A program made the translations under genes and the position numbers. Below are positions 11,901 through 24,800 of a DNA stretch of 64,000 bases, piece by piece. A model generated the notes under the pieces. The model saw nothing but the letters and a program-made list of their open reading frames with translations. It searched no databases and was not told the origin of the DNA. Origin of the DNA: Eucommia ulmoides (Eukaryota; Streptophyta; Magnoliopsida; Garryales; Eucommiaceae); assembly GCA_016647705.1 (NCBI GenBank), contig CM028334.1:8465546-8529545 (forward strand), in the 5' to 3' direction. Position 1 is the stretch's first letter, and every line of letters begins with the position of its first letter.

Positions 11901-12871
11901 TTGAATATCAATTTCAAGGAGATTAAGGTTATGAGAGTATCCTCTATCCTGGGCTAATTGAATGCCTTTCAGTCTAGCAAGTAGATTTCTTTTTATTTTG
12001 AAAATATTACCAAACACCTCTGAGTTCTACTTCTTAAGAGTTTCCGTGAATTTATTAAGTTTCAGGTTTATGGGGAGAATCATCATTAACCCAGTTAGTT
12101 TTAATTAGGTCTTTAAAGGATTCATGAGTAAGCTACATGACCTCAAATCGAAATAGTCTAAACCGAGGGGGGGAAAACAACCCAAGCAATAAATTAAAAT
12201 AGGAGAATGATTAGAGTACTACGTGGTAGAATTTTCACACCCGTATTCGGAAAGACAACATTCCATTTTTCATTGGCCACGACCCTATCCAATCTTTTCC
12301 CAATCCTTAATCCATTTCTCACCGTTCTCGTCTATGTCATTTTTGGGCCTTTGGATCCCAGGTCCTTAAGCCCACAATCATCCATGTTACGGTTGAACTT
12401 TTTAATACAAGCAATGTCAGACGTGTTACAGGGACTTGTTTTCTAGCTTTGGGAGGTAATTTCGTTGAAATCACCAGTCGCCATCCACAGTGATGAGTTA
12501 TCCTGGGAGACAACGTTCATGTCTTTCTAAAGTTCCTTGCTCAACCTCAGGTTCGAGTTGGCGTAAACAGTCGAGAGAAGCAAGTCATTGTAGTTGTTCC
12601 TATTAATGATCGCGTGAATGACCTGGTCTTTCAAGGAGATGCTTTGAAGATTAATTTTCTCTGGTCTCCAAAGAATCCATATGCCTCCAGCACAACCTTT
12701 AGGGTCGATGTGGAACGAGGTAGGAAAACTCAGGTTGTTGAAATAAGAGCCCAAAGACGATATTTCCACTTTAGTTTCTAGAAGAATAATAATATCAGGA
12801 TTGTGGGAAAGCATATAATATTTGAAGGTATTATTCCCTGTACCTCTGCAATTTTAGGAGAAGATTTTCAT
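8930..12871 (-). pseudogene. LINE ORF2 polyprotein, broken
   Basis: Would encode endonuclease, reverse transcriptase and RNase H for target-primed reverse transcription. The start ATG at 12871 begins MKIFS-stop-NCRG, where the family has MKIFSWNCRG. The endonuclease continues with IILLETKV and CAGGIWILW (12527-12814). Reverse transcriptase motifs include GPD, FFKRNW, LIALIPKV and QFRPI (11313-11639). The catalytic YDD codons near 10800-10820 follow a 19-nt A run on the plus strand (10820-10838), read as T on the coding strand, which breaks the frame. The zf-RVT motif CQRC...VEHVLWSCSKA and the RNase H start LNTDGSARGNP lie at 9245-9727; further RNase H coding is recognisable to about 8930. 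Dead copy. Confidence 0.85.
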
Positions 12872-12899
12872 AGATCTAAATACAGAAAGGGCGGTGAGA

Positions 12900-13966
12900 G
12901 GCTCAATACTATTCATTCCTAGGAACAGTTTGCATATTTTCAGGCTCGGTTACCATGTTTGTATGGGTTCCACAAAGACTTCCATGAAGGGGGACTGAGA
13001 CTCTCCCATTCTATAATCATCTCTACCATGCTGATGGATTTTACCACCCAAAACATTTCCATGATGTGTACCACCTCTTCTAGAAAGAGGGAGAATGGGT
13101 TTTTCGTTAGGAGGGATTTTTGGCTTTTCATAAGAGGGACGGGGGTTCAGTTTAGGGTGGTGGTTTGGGTCAAGGGTAGTAAACGAAGAATGGGAGGGAA
13201 TGGGATAAGGATGAGTATCAAATGGGAGGAGAGATAATTTTGTTGGTGAAGAATAAGAGGACTACTACTGACTTTTGGAAAAAGAAAATGTTATCTTCCC
13301 ATGCACGAGAGTGATAGGATCGTCAGACAAGGCAATAGGCCCATAGTGGTGTGAATACATTTATCAGAGCATTTAATGGGCTCATTTATTACTTTTCCTT
13401 TCCTCTTAATTAGTCTGGCCTTATCTTTAGGAAGGCTAGTATCATTTTTGCCCATTTTATTAGGTAGGGTAGGCCCTTTGCCTGATGCATGGTTAAGTTT
13501 TTGGGCTTGTCCCATGTTATTCTTAGGAGGATTAGCAGGCCCATTTGGGTTTTTCTGAGGGGATTCAAACCTAGCATTTTTTTCCGCTCTACTAGGGCCA
13601 ATTTCAACATCTTTGTAGGCATAATTAAACTTGTTATAGTTTTTTTAAGGCCCACTACTTGAACCCTTAGTATGCATGTTAAATTTCCTAAGTTGTTTTT
13701 TACTAATAGCCAAGGGTAGTAGCTAGAATCCACTTCATCTTCCTCGTTACTACCATGCCTAACCCCCTAGTGTCATGATCACTGACATTCCTATTTTGCA
13801 CCCTCTTAGACACAACAGTGGAACCAAGGATAGAGTTACCATTAGTCTCCCTGTTTTCCATTGGAGTTTTAGACACTGGAAGGGAAACCTCATCGGAAAC
13901 CACCCTAAAGGGGTAGAATTCTGATCTATGATTCATCTTGCCACAATCAAAACATAAGTCATGGAT
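12900..13966 (-). pseudogene. LINE ORF1, C-terminal part with zinc knuckle
   Basis: Nucleic-acid-binding ORF1 protein of the LINE. At 13890-13966 the minus strand reads IHDLCFDCGKMNHRSEFYP: the first two Cys and the His of a CCHC knuckle are present and the last Cys has become Tyr. The DUF4283-like N-terminal part is displaced to 53465-54342. The rest (to about 12900) is low-complexity, Ser/Lys/Asn-rich and frame-broken. Confidence 0.75.
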
Positions 13967-16900
13967 TGCAACGACCCCGGTTCCTAGGGCCGCCACGCGA
14001 TTTTTCCTTTTGGAGAATCAATACTAAAACGTTAATAATTAATATTTTATTACTTGTAAATCCAAAACTTTTTACAATGCGACGACAATAATTATATTTA
14101 ATTTATTGATTCAATTTTAGTACTAAGATATTAATATGTTCAAATTGAAACCAAAGGGACCAAAACAAGATTTATATCAAACTCAGGAGTACAAAGCAAG
14201 ATTTATATCAAACTCAGGAGTACAAGGCGTTAAAATGGAGACTCCAATTTCCACCTTGATTTTATCATAACAACAACGGTTTATAATGGAATGTCTAAAT
14301 AATTCCATACATAATTTAATTAATTAATAAATTTTATATTAATTAATATGGAATTAAATAATTCAACTTCTCTTGAAATCCGAATTAAACCGAATGTATA
14401 GTTCTCCAGTTTTATAATGTAAATGTATAAATTCTCCAGTTATACATACGTATAAACATGTTTTATAATTATCGAATTATCGAATCAATTTTACAACTGT
14501 AAATAATGAATACAATTATTACAAATATAAATTCAACTATAATTATAATTTCTGACGTAGTTCCATTTTTATCGACCTTGAAATAAAAACTGTGGGGTTG
14601 TAAGCCAACACTTTGTCACACCCCAAACCCTAGGGTTGTGAATCAGGCCTCAGGACGGTTAACTTAGGTAGTTGACCGATAACCCTGTTGTGATTTTTCT
14701 TATTCCTTAATACTTTATTTTATTTAATTTCCTAATCTTACAAAGTGTGTTCCTCTCTAGCATCCTTTTAAAATTACCAAGTACGACTAGTGGATGTTAC
14801 TAACTAATTAAGCACTTAATAATACCATGGTGAAACTTTGAAAAAATAAAACTACCAAAATTGTTGGGTTGGGCCTCTATCTTATCTATAGAGCCCTTAG
14901 TAGTATCAATAGACACAAAATTAACAAAGTTTACAAACGAACCAATAGTCTAGAGGTTCAGCCTCTACAGGGCCCATTAGTACATGTCATACTTAAAACA
15001 AAAGTAGGTTCGTAGAGATAGAAAATACCCAAAATGATCCAATTACAACAAAGTTAGAATCTGGATATGGCGCACGTTCAAACCACAGTTCACTCATGTT
15101 CACTATCCTATGCACTACCTAGGGATGGGGGAAAAGAGGTGTGAGCTCAACGTGCACAGTAGGAAAATCAATCCATTTTTTTATTTTTTTTTCTAATTTT
15201 TTTATAGAAAATACGTGAGTTTATAAACTAGAACACCCTGACTGGAACTTTTATAAACAAAACAATATATAATGCATCCGCACATCGTAATAAAACATGC
15301 TCTTAAAATTAAATCCAAGTAGAAAAATTCCAAAACACAAACACAATAAGTGTATCACTGCGATATCTGGTGATCTAACCGTACCACTGGGAATCTATAT
15401 TATCCAGTGAGATATTCACGTAACTCGGAGTATCCCCCACACGGTTTAGGGAATTGCACCTGAAGTCAACTCCACGATGACCCAATATCCTCGGTCCTCA
15501 CACGATATCATCGCAATACCATCAGTCAAATATATTTAACACACAAATATATATATATATATAAAATACTAAATTTACCCAAACTTCAACTTTTTACCGC
15601 AAACCCAATTTCATTTGAAAACACAATTTTCAAATAAACATACAAGAATACATACATATAATGCATGCTAAAAAACACATAAGAGGAAGGATAAAATTCC
15701 TTACCTCAAGATGCGAGCGACTACCTAGAAATCTCGAGTCATCCAATTTCAGCTCACCCAACTGCTAGAAAATACATTGAACATCCCCTTTAATAATATC
15801 ATCACTTTATACGCATACCCTTAATATCCTAATATTTCTTAAGGGGGTATTGTGCATTGTGAAAGCCATTTACTGTGAACAATTAGTTTTCTTACTCATT
15901 TTACCACTGTTAAAAATCTATTTCTGATCTTTTCATATTATTATATGAAAATGACATCTCAATCTTTAAAACACATTTTGAATCACCAGATTTTGGTTCT
16001 TCTATATTTAGTTATGATTTTTTAAAGTTCAGCAAACAAACTGTCAGAACATTGCAGGACTGCATTCAATCAACTTTCAGGGTCTGTTTTGGCATCATTT
16101 CATGTCCCAAATTCACCATATAATAGATAAAAATGATCCTAATTGAGTCTAGTTTCATTTTCCATAAGTTTCATATTCTTTTGATTTTTCTACGAATTAT
16201 TATGAATTTTTAAAGATAGGTTGCTTGGGGAAACGAAATGCAAAATTTGCACTTCCAAATTTTGATTCTTTAGCTTCTTTTGATACCCAATGCTCCTATA
16301 CTATGTTTTTGGCTCTTCTAAGGTTTAGAGTTCATCCCAAACTAATATACAACCATTCCAATTCATCTAGGGTTCATGCGCATCATGATTTTCCTTAGAT
16401 TTCTTTTCCTCTTAGATTTCTTCTCCTAAAACCAAAAAAAATAAGGTTAAAACTCCAAACCCCATGAACAAAAATAAAAATATAATTTTTTTATACATGT
16501 TGATTTTACCAAATATCAAGTCTAATTCGACATAATTAACTCACACATGGAAAATCCAAGTTTAAACAAATTGGTTTTACATCTTAACCCCTAGATTCAT
16601 AAAAATCCATGCTAGAGTTCAATAAAATTTCTAGGGTTTAGAAACTTACCAAATGTAAGCTTAATCTTCTCCAAAATCTTGATTTCACTAATGGATCTCA
16701 TCAAATTTCTTGTTTCAAATCTTCCAAGACCATCTTTCTCCCTCTTTTCCTCTCTCTCGATCACTCTATTTCTCTTCTCTTTTTCACCTATGTTGATGGA
16801 TGTTGAGAGAGAATGCAAGAAAGAGGGTTTTGTCTTGGTCCCTCTCTCTCTCTCACGTGAGTTCTAGGACATTCCATTTTTTTTGTCTTGATATGGGTAG

Positions 16901-17925
16901 GATCTTGGGTCATGGATCATGGGTTATGGGTTGTGGATTGTGGGTTATGGGTTATGGACAGTAACTATGGACCTTGACTTGGATAGTTGATTCTTTCAAA
17001 ACAAATTTTTGGGTCTTTCTAATTCACTTGGGTTTTATATTTTTACCAAATTTTCGCACATTTTATTTGGAGTATTTTTAAAATGGTATAAAGTGATCCA
17101 AATGTACACTTTGGATAAAAAAAATTATGAGCCCAAAACATAGTGGACCATTAGATAATTTAATTTTAAGTTAATTTCATTAATTTAGCACCTAAATTTT
17201 GATTTAATTATTCTCACAACTTTATAATTCTAATTTCTAAAATTTGATAATGTTACACATTTAGTAGAACTTCAACTCTTTTAATACATGTATCTAATTA
17301 ATACAACAAATAAACACATAGGCATATTTCGCACATAATTTTCACATAATACGTTATCATAATATCTCATGTAAAACAATGATTATAACAGTAATAACAT
17401 AAACCACATAATATGTGGAGAGATTAAATACATATATTAAAGAGTTATAAATTTTGCTAGAAATCCAAGCTGAAATCGCCACGATATAAATTAAAAGAGT
17501 TATTTTTCTTTTTAATCTTCATTTTTTCTTCTCACCAAAAGCCACAACAATTTCAAACATATAATATATATGTGTGTATATATGTAAATGGCTTATGATG
17601 TTGGTTGCGAATATATATATACGGTTCTAATTAGTTTTCTTCTTTAAGAAGGAAATTAATTTCAATATTTTATTTATTTATTTACACAAATGTCCTCCTT
17701 AAAATGAAGAAAATATTAATTATATTTCAAAACTTTTAAAAGTATATTTTAAATAAAAAAATATTTCCAAAACTTTTAATAGTCAATTTAAAATTAATAT
17801 TTAACCCCCATAAATTATCAAATATTATTTATACCATAAATTTTTCATAATATACAAAATAACCCAAAAATATTATACTTTTATAAAATAATATTTTTAA
17901 AATATAAATTTCTCGGGGTATTACA
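13967..17925 (-). mobile_element. Family B LTR (3' LTR), interrupted by a solo LTR
   Basis: On the minus strand it starts TGTAATACCCC (17925) and ends CGTTGCA (13967). Removing the nested LTR (14614-17257) and one TSD copy leaves about 1310 bp, matching the 1301-bp plus-strand copy at 51108-52408. To the right, on the minus strand just before the LTR start, is the purine tract GAAAGGGGGTAGAT, a good polypurine tract, so this is a 3' LTR. The left flank is LINE with TSD TGGAT. Confidence 0.8.
14614..17257 (-). mobile_element. Solo LTR (family C) nested in a family B LTR
   Basis: Minus-strand ends are TGTAACATTATC and GGGGTGTGACA, giving 2644 bp. The flanks CACTT (14609-14613) and CATTT (17258-17262) are a 5-bp TSD with one difference. 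On both sides the sequence matches the uninterrupted family B copy near 51.8-51.9 kb (GCCAACA... then ...CATCTAATTAATACAACAAATAAA). No internal coding or primer site, hence a solo LTR. The CT-rich stretch near 16730-16860 belongs to the LTR. Confidence 0.8.
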
Positions 17926-18640
17926 ATCTACCCCCTTTCAATAAATTTCGTCCTCGAAATTTCGTTCAAAATAATAATAATTTAGAATCATACCGCACGA
18001 TCATATTAGTCAGACTCGATTCTAAAACAATTATTTTTTATGTAGGATCCCATAACCGAAAGTCATCATTAATCCATATCCTACCAAAATTTATACTACG
18101 TATTGCCACTTTCACATTTGCGGTGGCCTATACTTTATTCAACACAACTCAACATAGTGCACTTTAGTCGGTAATACCTAACACTAATAATCAATTGTCA
18201 AAGAGTCTTATATTTGTAACTATTTCTGTTGCACTACTCTGATAAAAATAGTAATGAATATATCTTTATGTTTATGGCCGACAAATATATTTTAAAATAT
18301 CACGGTAATCTCATTTGGATTGGGTCTACCTTAATTCCAACAGGTGCATGACCCTAATAATTTTTTTCACTTGGCATGACTTTTCAAGTCCACTAGCATA
18401 TCCTATTACCAACATTGATCAATTCCATTTAACATTCAAACCAACATGTTCGCAACCAACATCATAATCAGTATATTGTCCAATTCTTTGTGGACTGTCC
18501 CATGAGACTAAAAATAATCAATTTCATCATCCACATTAAAATCTCAATTTAATTCCATAATCTTGTAAATTTTTTCTTAAAATATCAATACAACCCAAAC
18601 TTTAAATAACTAATTTTTTGAAATACATCTGAAAATTCAT
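17926..18640 (-). other. Family B polypurine tract and degenerate interior
   Basis: Directly right of the 3' LTR. The minus strand has GAGGACGAAATTTATTG before the polypurine tract, like the end of pol in chromovirus-type Ty3 elements. No coding frame survives; the element may have been non-autonomous. Confidence 0.45.
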
Positions 18641-19670
18641 AAATATTTCTCAACCACATAAATACATCAAAAAATATATAAATACTTCTTAACCACATAA
18701 ATATGTCTTAATCACATAAATATATCTCAAAACACATAAGTACGTCTCAAATATAGAAATACGTCTCTAACATATAGATATGTCTCAAATCACATAAATA
18801 CGTCTCAATCACGTAAATACGTCTCAAGCATATAAATTTGTTTCAAATCACATAAATACGTCTCAATAGTTCAATACTCATGTAACATAATGAGTTGAAT
18901 ACTCACATAACGTGTATATAAAATATTACATAAAATCCTCTATTTGAATTTCTAAAATATCATTTAAATTCAAAGTAGAAATGAAGCTATTATCTAAAGT
19001 CCCATAAAAGTCTCAACAATTACCCCACACTATGACCCTACTTATCTGTGTACTGTCTTCATAATACAAAAACAATTTATGGATCAAGAATTATTTTTTT
19101 TATCAAAACCCATTTTTCAACAAATATTACCACACTAGAAAATATTAAAATTCCGCAAATATAATAGAACAACCGAATCTAAATTAATAGATCAACTCAC
19201 TTTTATATAATAAAATATCATACTTCCTTACTAGCTATAAAATCGTTTTATCTCACAATCGAGAGTTATCATATCAACGACCTGCAGGACTTTTCCTCCT
19301 GACAAGTCTCAACACAACATATCAACAATATATTCAACCACTTGCAGGACTTGTTTATCTACCAGGTCACAACAACATCTCGCATGATATGCCCTCTTGT
19401 CGAGATAACTATAGCCTAACAGGATTTTAAAAACTTATTTTCACCTTTAAAATTTTAATTGATCCATTAGATATCATAAAACTGTCCATTTTCATCAATA
19501 CATTTTTTTTTCACGATTTAATACGAAAAATATAATTTGATAGTTTATATAGAAGATAGTAAACACATTTTTAAAGCCGATAACCTTATGGTCCATGACT
19601 AACATGACATTCACCCAGTCTTACTTACTTTTGGTAATAGATACCATAACCCAAGTCTAGAGTGTAGTTT
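18640..19670 (-). repeat. Inverted family D-like LTR segment with short tandem repeats
   Basis: 18640-18870 holds about ten diverged copies of an ~18-22-bp unit near CACATAAATACGTCTCAA. 19040-19600 matches, on the minus strand, the family D LTR pieces at 28.3-28.8 and 50.83-51.0 kb: GAAGACAGTACAC, AGTCCTGCAGG and ATTGTGAGATAAAACGAT occur in the corresponding order. It ends against a plus-strand LTR terminus at about 19670. It serves as an uninterrupted reference (around 19179-19219) for the insertion site of the 22-kb segment. Confidence 0.5.
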
Positions 19671-19831
19671 TGGTTGTGGATATATGGGACATGTATATTC
19701 CTGAATTTTGAAGTTGGTGAATATTTTTGGAAAAAAATATATATCAGTACATTTTTATATATTTGTTGGATAACATTCAGTCGACGTCACGCCCGCCCTC
19801 GGGCGATGGGGACCCGGAGTGGGGTGTGATA
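19671..19831 (+). mobile_element. End of 5' LTR of the family D Ty3 element
   Basis: About 160 bp that match 52445-52616 (TTTTGGTTGTGGATATATGGG ... TTGGATAACATTCAGTCGAC) and end TGTGATA, a mutated TGTGACA. It is followed at once by the primer site. The start of this LTR is lost or inverted (see 18640-19670). Confidence 0.7.
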
Positions 19832-19837
19832 ATTTTT

Positions 19838-19848
19838 TGTATCAGAGT
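19838..19848 (+). other. Degenerate initiator-Met tRNA primer binding site
   Basis: TGTATCAGAGT follows the LTR end by six bases; the expected primer site is TGGTATCAGAGC. An intact copy of the motif occurs after the family A LTR at 50163. Confidence 0.7.
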
Positions 19849-20029
19849 TTAGGTTATAGGTTCGGTAAACGTGCCAGATTGTTTAGTCAGTAGTGAACCG
19901 TAAAATAGAGTGTCAATATGTTGGTTCGGCACGTGGGTGATCGTTATTTTATTAGATTAAATAGTACATTTGTATTATGCATTGTTGTTTGCATTATTGG
20001 CCTTTTTATTTATTAAATCTCATTTTAGA

Positions 20030-21665
20030 TCTTGAATATGGATTGTGAAAATGAAAGTAATAGAAATTTGGGGCTATACTCTTGAAAAGATTCAAGGAAT
20101 TGGACCCCTAGGCTTTTACGGGAACTGCTGGCCTTGTTGATGCTGAAAATTTGTTGAGGAGCATAGGGCACATATTTGAGGCAATGGGCATTATCGATGA
20201 AAACCAAGTTTCTCTTGCCACTTTTCAGTTGAAAGGGGAAGCCGAACACTAGTGGGAAGATACTATTCCTAATTCGAGGCAAGGAGATTTCTTGGGATCA
20301 ATTTGTTGCTATATTTAATGAAAAATATTTTTATAGAATCCTATCAGTTCGAGATGGAATAGGAATTCATATTACTGAAATAGGGGAAGATGTCAGTTCT
20401 GCAATATGAAATTAAATTTGATGCTATGTCCTGATTTGCTCCTGATCTGGTGAAGACTGAGGAAGCAAGATGTAGAATATTTCAGAAGGGACTAGAATTG
20501 CCGATACATTCAAGGTTGACTGGTAGGCGGATCAAAAGTTATGTGGAATTGGTGAACACGGCAAAATTAATAGAGAAAGATGTTCAAGAAGCCATTCAAA
20601 ATCGTGAACAATACAAGAAGAGCAAATTCGAGCCATCTAGCAGATATTCAGGTAGCACCTCTCGAGCACGTGGCCCTCGACCGCAACTTCCTCGGGCTCT
20701 AACAGTCGATCAATCAGTTAGGAGCTAAGGCCAACAGTAGGGGTGTAAGAAATACCAGTGAACCCGACCCGCCCACTTACCCCGCCTCGGTTTCGGTCGG
20801 TACACACTATGTTTTTTTTGTTTTCCACCCAACCCGCCCCACCCGCCCTCTCCTATGTTCCAATCAGATATCCATTACTCATACCCGATCGCCCCGAACC
20901 TGACCGATAATTATAGATTCCCCTATTAAATTTTATATTTACGAATAGCTTCGCCACTCATTCTCTTTTTCTCTTTCTTTGCGATTATTCAGTTCTCAAT
21001 AGACTTTCTCCTATTTTCTCTCTTACAAATCTCACACTTCCTGCGAAGTTATATGGTTTTGCTCTCCTCTCTCTCTCTCTCTCTCTCTCTCAGCCCGAGA
21101 GCCGTCGACGTTATTCGTGTTCATCTCCTGCTTCTCACCATTACCGTTCACCGTCGTCGTAGTTGTTCTTCATCGCCATCTTGCGCCGTTTGTCAGGTAT
21201 GTGTTTAAAATTTTTAGATCTGTTTCAAAATTTAAATAATTCGTTTAGATCTTGTTTAATCCAATCGTTTTATTTTTGTTTAGATTTGTTGTTGAATTTT
21301 CTTACTCATACATATCTCATTCTCTGGCCAAAACCCTTATTTTCTCTCACCCAAAAACTGCCCGAAATTGACCGAATTCGAAGCACCCAAACTTGCTCGG
21401 ATGGTCGAAGATTTTGACTCGAGGTCGGTAAGATTTTGACCCCTAAAAAACGTTCAGGTTGGCTGCCAAAACCCCTCATCCCCGACCCGCCCGACTTTCT
21501 ATCCTAGCCAACAACAATCATATTCTGAGCGGCAACATAATATATTTGGATAGAGTTCTGGCTAGTAAGAGCGGGATGGGAGTCTGACATTTAACCGAGG
21601 TGGATCAACCATATGCTATCAATGTGGATCACTAGATCATTTCATTAGAGATTGTCCTACGGCGG
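20030..21665 (+). pseudogene. Ty3 gag, broken and split by a transposon
   Basis: Capsid/nucleocapsid of the element. A gag-type segment at 20450-20728 (FQKGLELPIHSRL ... YVELVNTAKLIEKD) ends at the insertion point of the hAT element. After it, at 21614-21655, comes a perfect CCHC knuckle, CYQCGSLDHFIRDC, with a stop shortly before. Upstream frames near 20.05-20.4 kb are damaged. Confidence 0.8.
20738..21506. mobile_element. hAT-type transposon, non-autonomous, inside gag
   Basis: 769 bp. It begins TAGGGGTGTAAG and ends CTATCCTA, so the outer TAGG/CCTA ends are inverted. The flanks GCCAACAG (20730-20737) and GCCAACAA (21507-21514) form an 8-bp TSD with one difference, the hAT size. GACCCGCCC-like motifs are enriched at both ends (20769-20850 and 21480-21493), as in subterminal repeats of plant hATs. 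(CT)n lies at 21066-21092 and a donor-like CAGGTATGTG at 21194. No transposase. Confidence 0.75.
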
Positions 21666-21871
21666 GTCTGATATGTTTCCGTTCTTATGAGCCAGGCCAC
21701 ATAACTCCATATTGTCTGAAATCTGTTGCTACACCTACACCTTCTGCGAGCAGTGTGGGTAGTGTTGGCCCTAACAGTATTCATGGGCGTAGTAGAAAAT
21801 GAGTTGGTAGACCTCCAACTCAAGGTCATGTATTTGCTACTACTCAGCAGGAAGCCCAGGCTACCCCGGAT

Positions 21872-24800
21872 GTGGTTACAGGTATCATGTCTTTATATGA
21901 TAGAGATGCATGTATACTTATCGATCCTGGTTCTACTTATTCATTTGTTTCGGCGACCTTTATGATGCATATTAGAAAATTTCCTACTTCTCTGTCATAT
22001 AGTATTATTATCTCTACTCCTATGGGTAGGTCTGTATTGACAAATAGTGTGTATAAAAATAGTCTGATTTGTATTGGTGATAGAGAACTGTCGATGGATC
22101 TATTATCCCTGAGTATTCACGATTTTGATATGATATTGGGTATGAATTTGATATTTGACTACCATACCACAGTCAATTGTTTTAAAAATGAAGTTACTTT
22201 TTGAATCCAAAGCGAGTCAGAGTTCATGTTTTCGGGGGATAGAATCATTACCCATGTTAGTTTGATTTCAGCTCTAGAGGCAAGAAAATTATTAAGGAAT
22301 AGATTCTAGAGATACCTCATGCATGTGATTGACACCAGTCAGAATGAGGTACAAGTGGTAGATATCCCAATGGTCGGGGATTATCCCGATGTATTTTCAG
22401 AAGAATTTCTAGGGTTTCTAGTGGATAGGGATATTGAATTCACTATCGAATTACTTCCAGGTATTTCTTCTATATCAATTGCACCTTATTGTATGGAACC
22501 TACCTAGCCAAAAGAACTAAAAATTCAGTTGCAAGAACTATTAGATCGTGGGTTTATTAGACCTATAATTTCTCCATGGGAAGCTCCAGTGTTATTCGTA
22601 AGAAGAATGATGACATTTTGAGAATGTGTATTGATTACAAGTAACTGAATAAGATGACGATTCATAATAAATACCCGTTGTCTAAAATTGATGATTTGTT
22701 CGATCAGTTACAGAAGGTCAGGGTATTTTCCAAAATAGATCTTCGATCAAGATATCATCAGTTAAAAGTCAGAGACAGTGATGTGTCGAAGACGACATTC
22801 CCTACGAGGTATGGGCATTATAAATTTCTAATTATTCCATTTGGGTTGACAAATGCCCTTGCTGCTTTATGGATCTAATGAATCAGATCTTCTAGTGTTA
22901 TCTAGATCAGTTTATCATTGTGTTCATTGATGATATATTGATTTACTCCCAAAATAAATAAGGGTACGCAAAATACCGCAAAATTATGCTACAGATTTTG
23001 AGAGAAAAGCAAGTGTATGCAAAATTCAGCAAATGTGAGTTTTGGCTGAATAGAGTTGTATTCTTGGGGCACGTTATCTCGAGTGTTACTATTCAAGTCA
23101 ACCTAAAGAAGGTCGAAGTTGTTGTTCAGTGGAAAAGGCGAAAGAGTGTGAAAGAAGTTCAAAACTTCTTAGGATTAACGAGGTATTATCGCCGGTTTGT
23201 ACAAGGATTTTCTGTTATAGTTTCCCTATTGACCCACAAGGAAACTAAATTTGAGTGGACTGACAAATGTGAACATAGTTTCCAGAAGCTAAAAAATAAA
23301 CTTATATCAACACCAATTCTCTCTCTCCAGACAGAAGGTGGTGGCTTTGTGATTTACAATGACACTTCACGCCAACGGCTAGGTTGTGTACTAATGTAAC
23401 ATGGTCATGTGATTGGATATGTCTCTCAGCAATTAAAGAATCATGAGCGTAACTACCAAACACATGATTTAGAGTTGGTTGCGATTGTGTTTCCCTTGAA
23501 ACTCTAGAGATATTATATGTATGGCGAGACTTGTGAGATATACACTAACCACCAGAGTTTGAAATATTTGTTCACTTAGAATGAACTAAATTTGAGACAG
23601 AGGCGCTGGATGGAGTTAATCAAGGATAATGATTGTACTATCTATTATCATCCTAGAAAAGCCAATGTGGTAGCGGATGCATTGAGTTAGAAATTGACGA
23701 GTTCGGTTGCACACATTTGAGTTATTCATACTAACCTATATGTCGAGCTGAGATCTCTGCGAGTCTAGTTGGTTGTTGGTTAGATGGCATCATTGCTTGC
23801 GACTTTGACCTTGAGACCAACGTTAATCGACCGTATTATAGAAGCGCAAAAGTCGGATGCCCAATTGAAAAATATCAGAGATAAAGTAAAAAATTGTTAG
23901 AGAACCGACTATCATGTCAGAGATAATGATGAAGTCTTGATGTGTGAGAATAGACTGTGTGTGCCTAATAATGCAAAGTTGAAGAGAGACATCTTGGAAG
24001 AAGCACATAGTTCAGCATATACAATGCATCTAGGTAAAACCAAAATGTATTGGGACTTGCGAGAACACTATTGGTGAAATGGAATAAAATAAAAAAAATT
24101 ACAAAATTTGTGTCAGGTATCTCGTCTATCAGCAAGTCAAGATCGAGCATAAGCGTTCGAGTGGATTATTGCAGTATTTTTCTATGCCAGAATAAAAGTG
24201 GGAACATATCACAATATATTTTGTTTCGGGATTACCTCGTACTCAAAATGGACATAATTCCATTTGAGTGATTGTTGATAAACTTACCAAGTCTGCTCAT
24301 TTTCTGGCTATGAAAACCACGTACTCCATGGACAAATATGAAAAATTGTATATTGATGAAATTGTTAGATTACATGATGTGCCGATTTTCATAGTGTCAG
24401 ATAGGGATCCGAGATTTACGTCAAAATTCTGGCCAAGTTTTCAAGCTGTTCTGGGTACTAAGTTAAAATTCAGTACAACTTTTCATCCTCAGATAGACGG
24501 CCAATCAGAGTATATGATTCAGATATTGGAGGATATGTGGAGGAGTTACGTTCTAGACTTTATTGGTAGCTGGGATGATCATTTGACGTTGATGGAGTTT
24601 ACCTATAACAATAGCTACCATTCGACAATTGAGATGACACAATATGAAGCGTTGTATGGCAGAAGATGCAGAACTCTAGTTTGTTGAACTGAAGTTGGAG
24701 AACAAAAATTATTGATGCCTGACATAACTCAAATGATGACAGAAAATATAAAAGTGATTCAAGAAAAACTAAAGACTACTTAGAGTCGGCAAAAGAGTTA

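Larger units (their letters stand above)
8757..13966 (-). mobile_element. LINE (L1-type), 3' portion
   Basis: Degenerate non-LTR retrotransposon on the minus strand. In 5'-3' order it holds the C-terminal part of ORF1 with a zinc knuckle, then ORF2 with endonuclease, reverse transcriptase, zf-RVT and RNase H. The presumed 3' end has GACCAAAAAAAG near 8757-8770, typical of plant LINE tails. The right boundary is the family B LTR at 13967. The missing 5' part lies at 53465-54350, and TGGAT (13962-13966 and 53465-53469) marks the split. Many stops and frameshifts: inactive. Confidence 0.85.

Noticed and set aside
18640..18870. CRISPR-like spaced repeats
   Set aside because: Units are diverged, A+T-rich and almost directly adjacent in a plant LTR; no spacers and no relevant genes.
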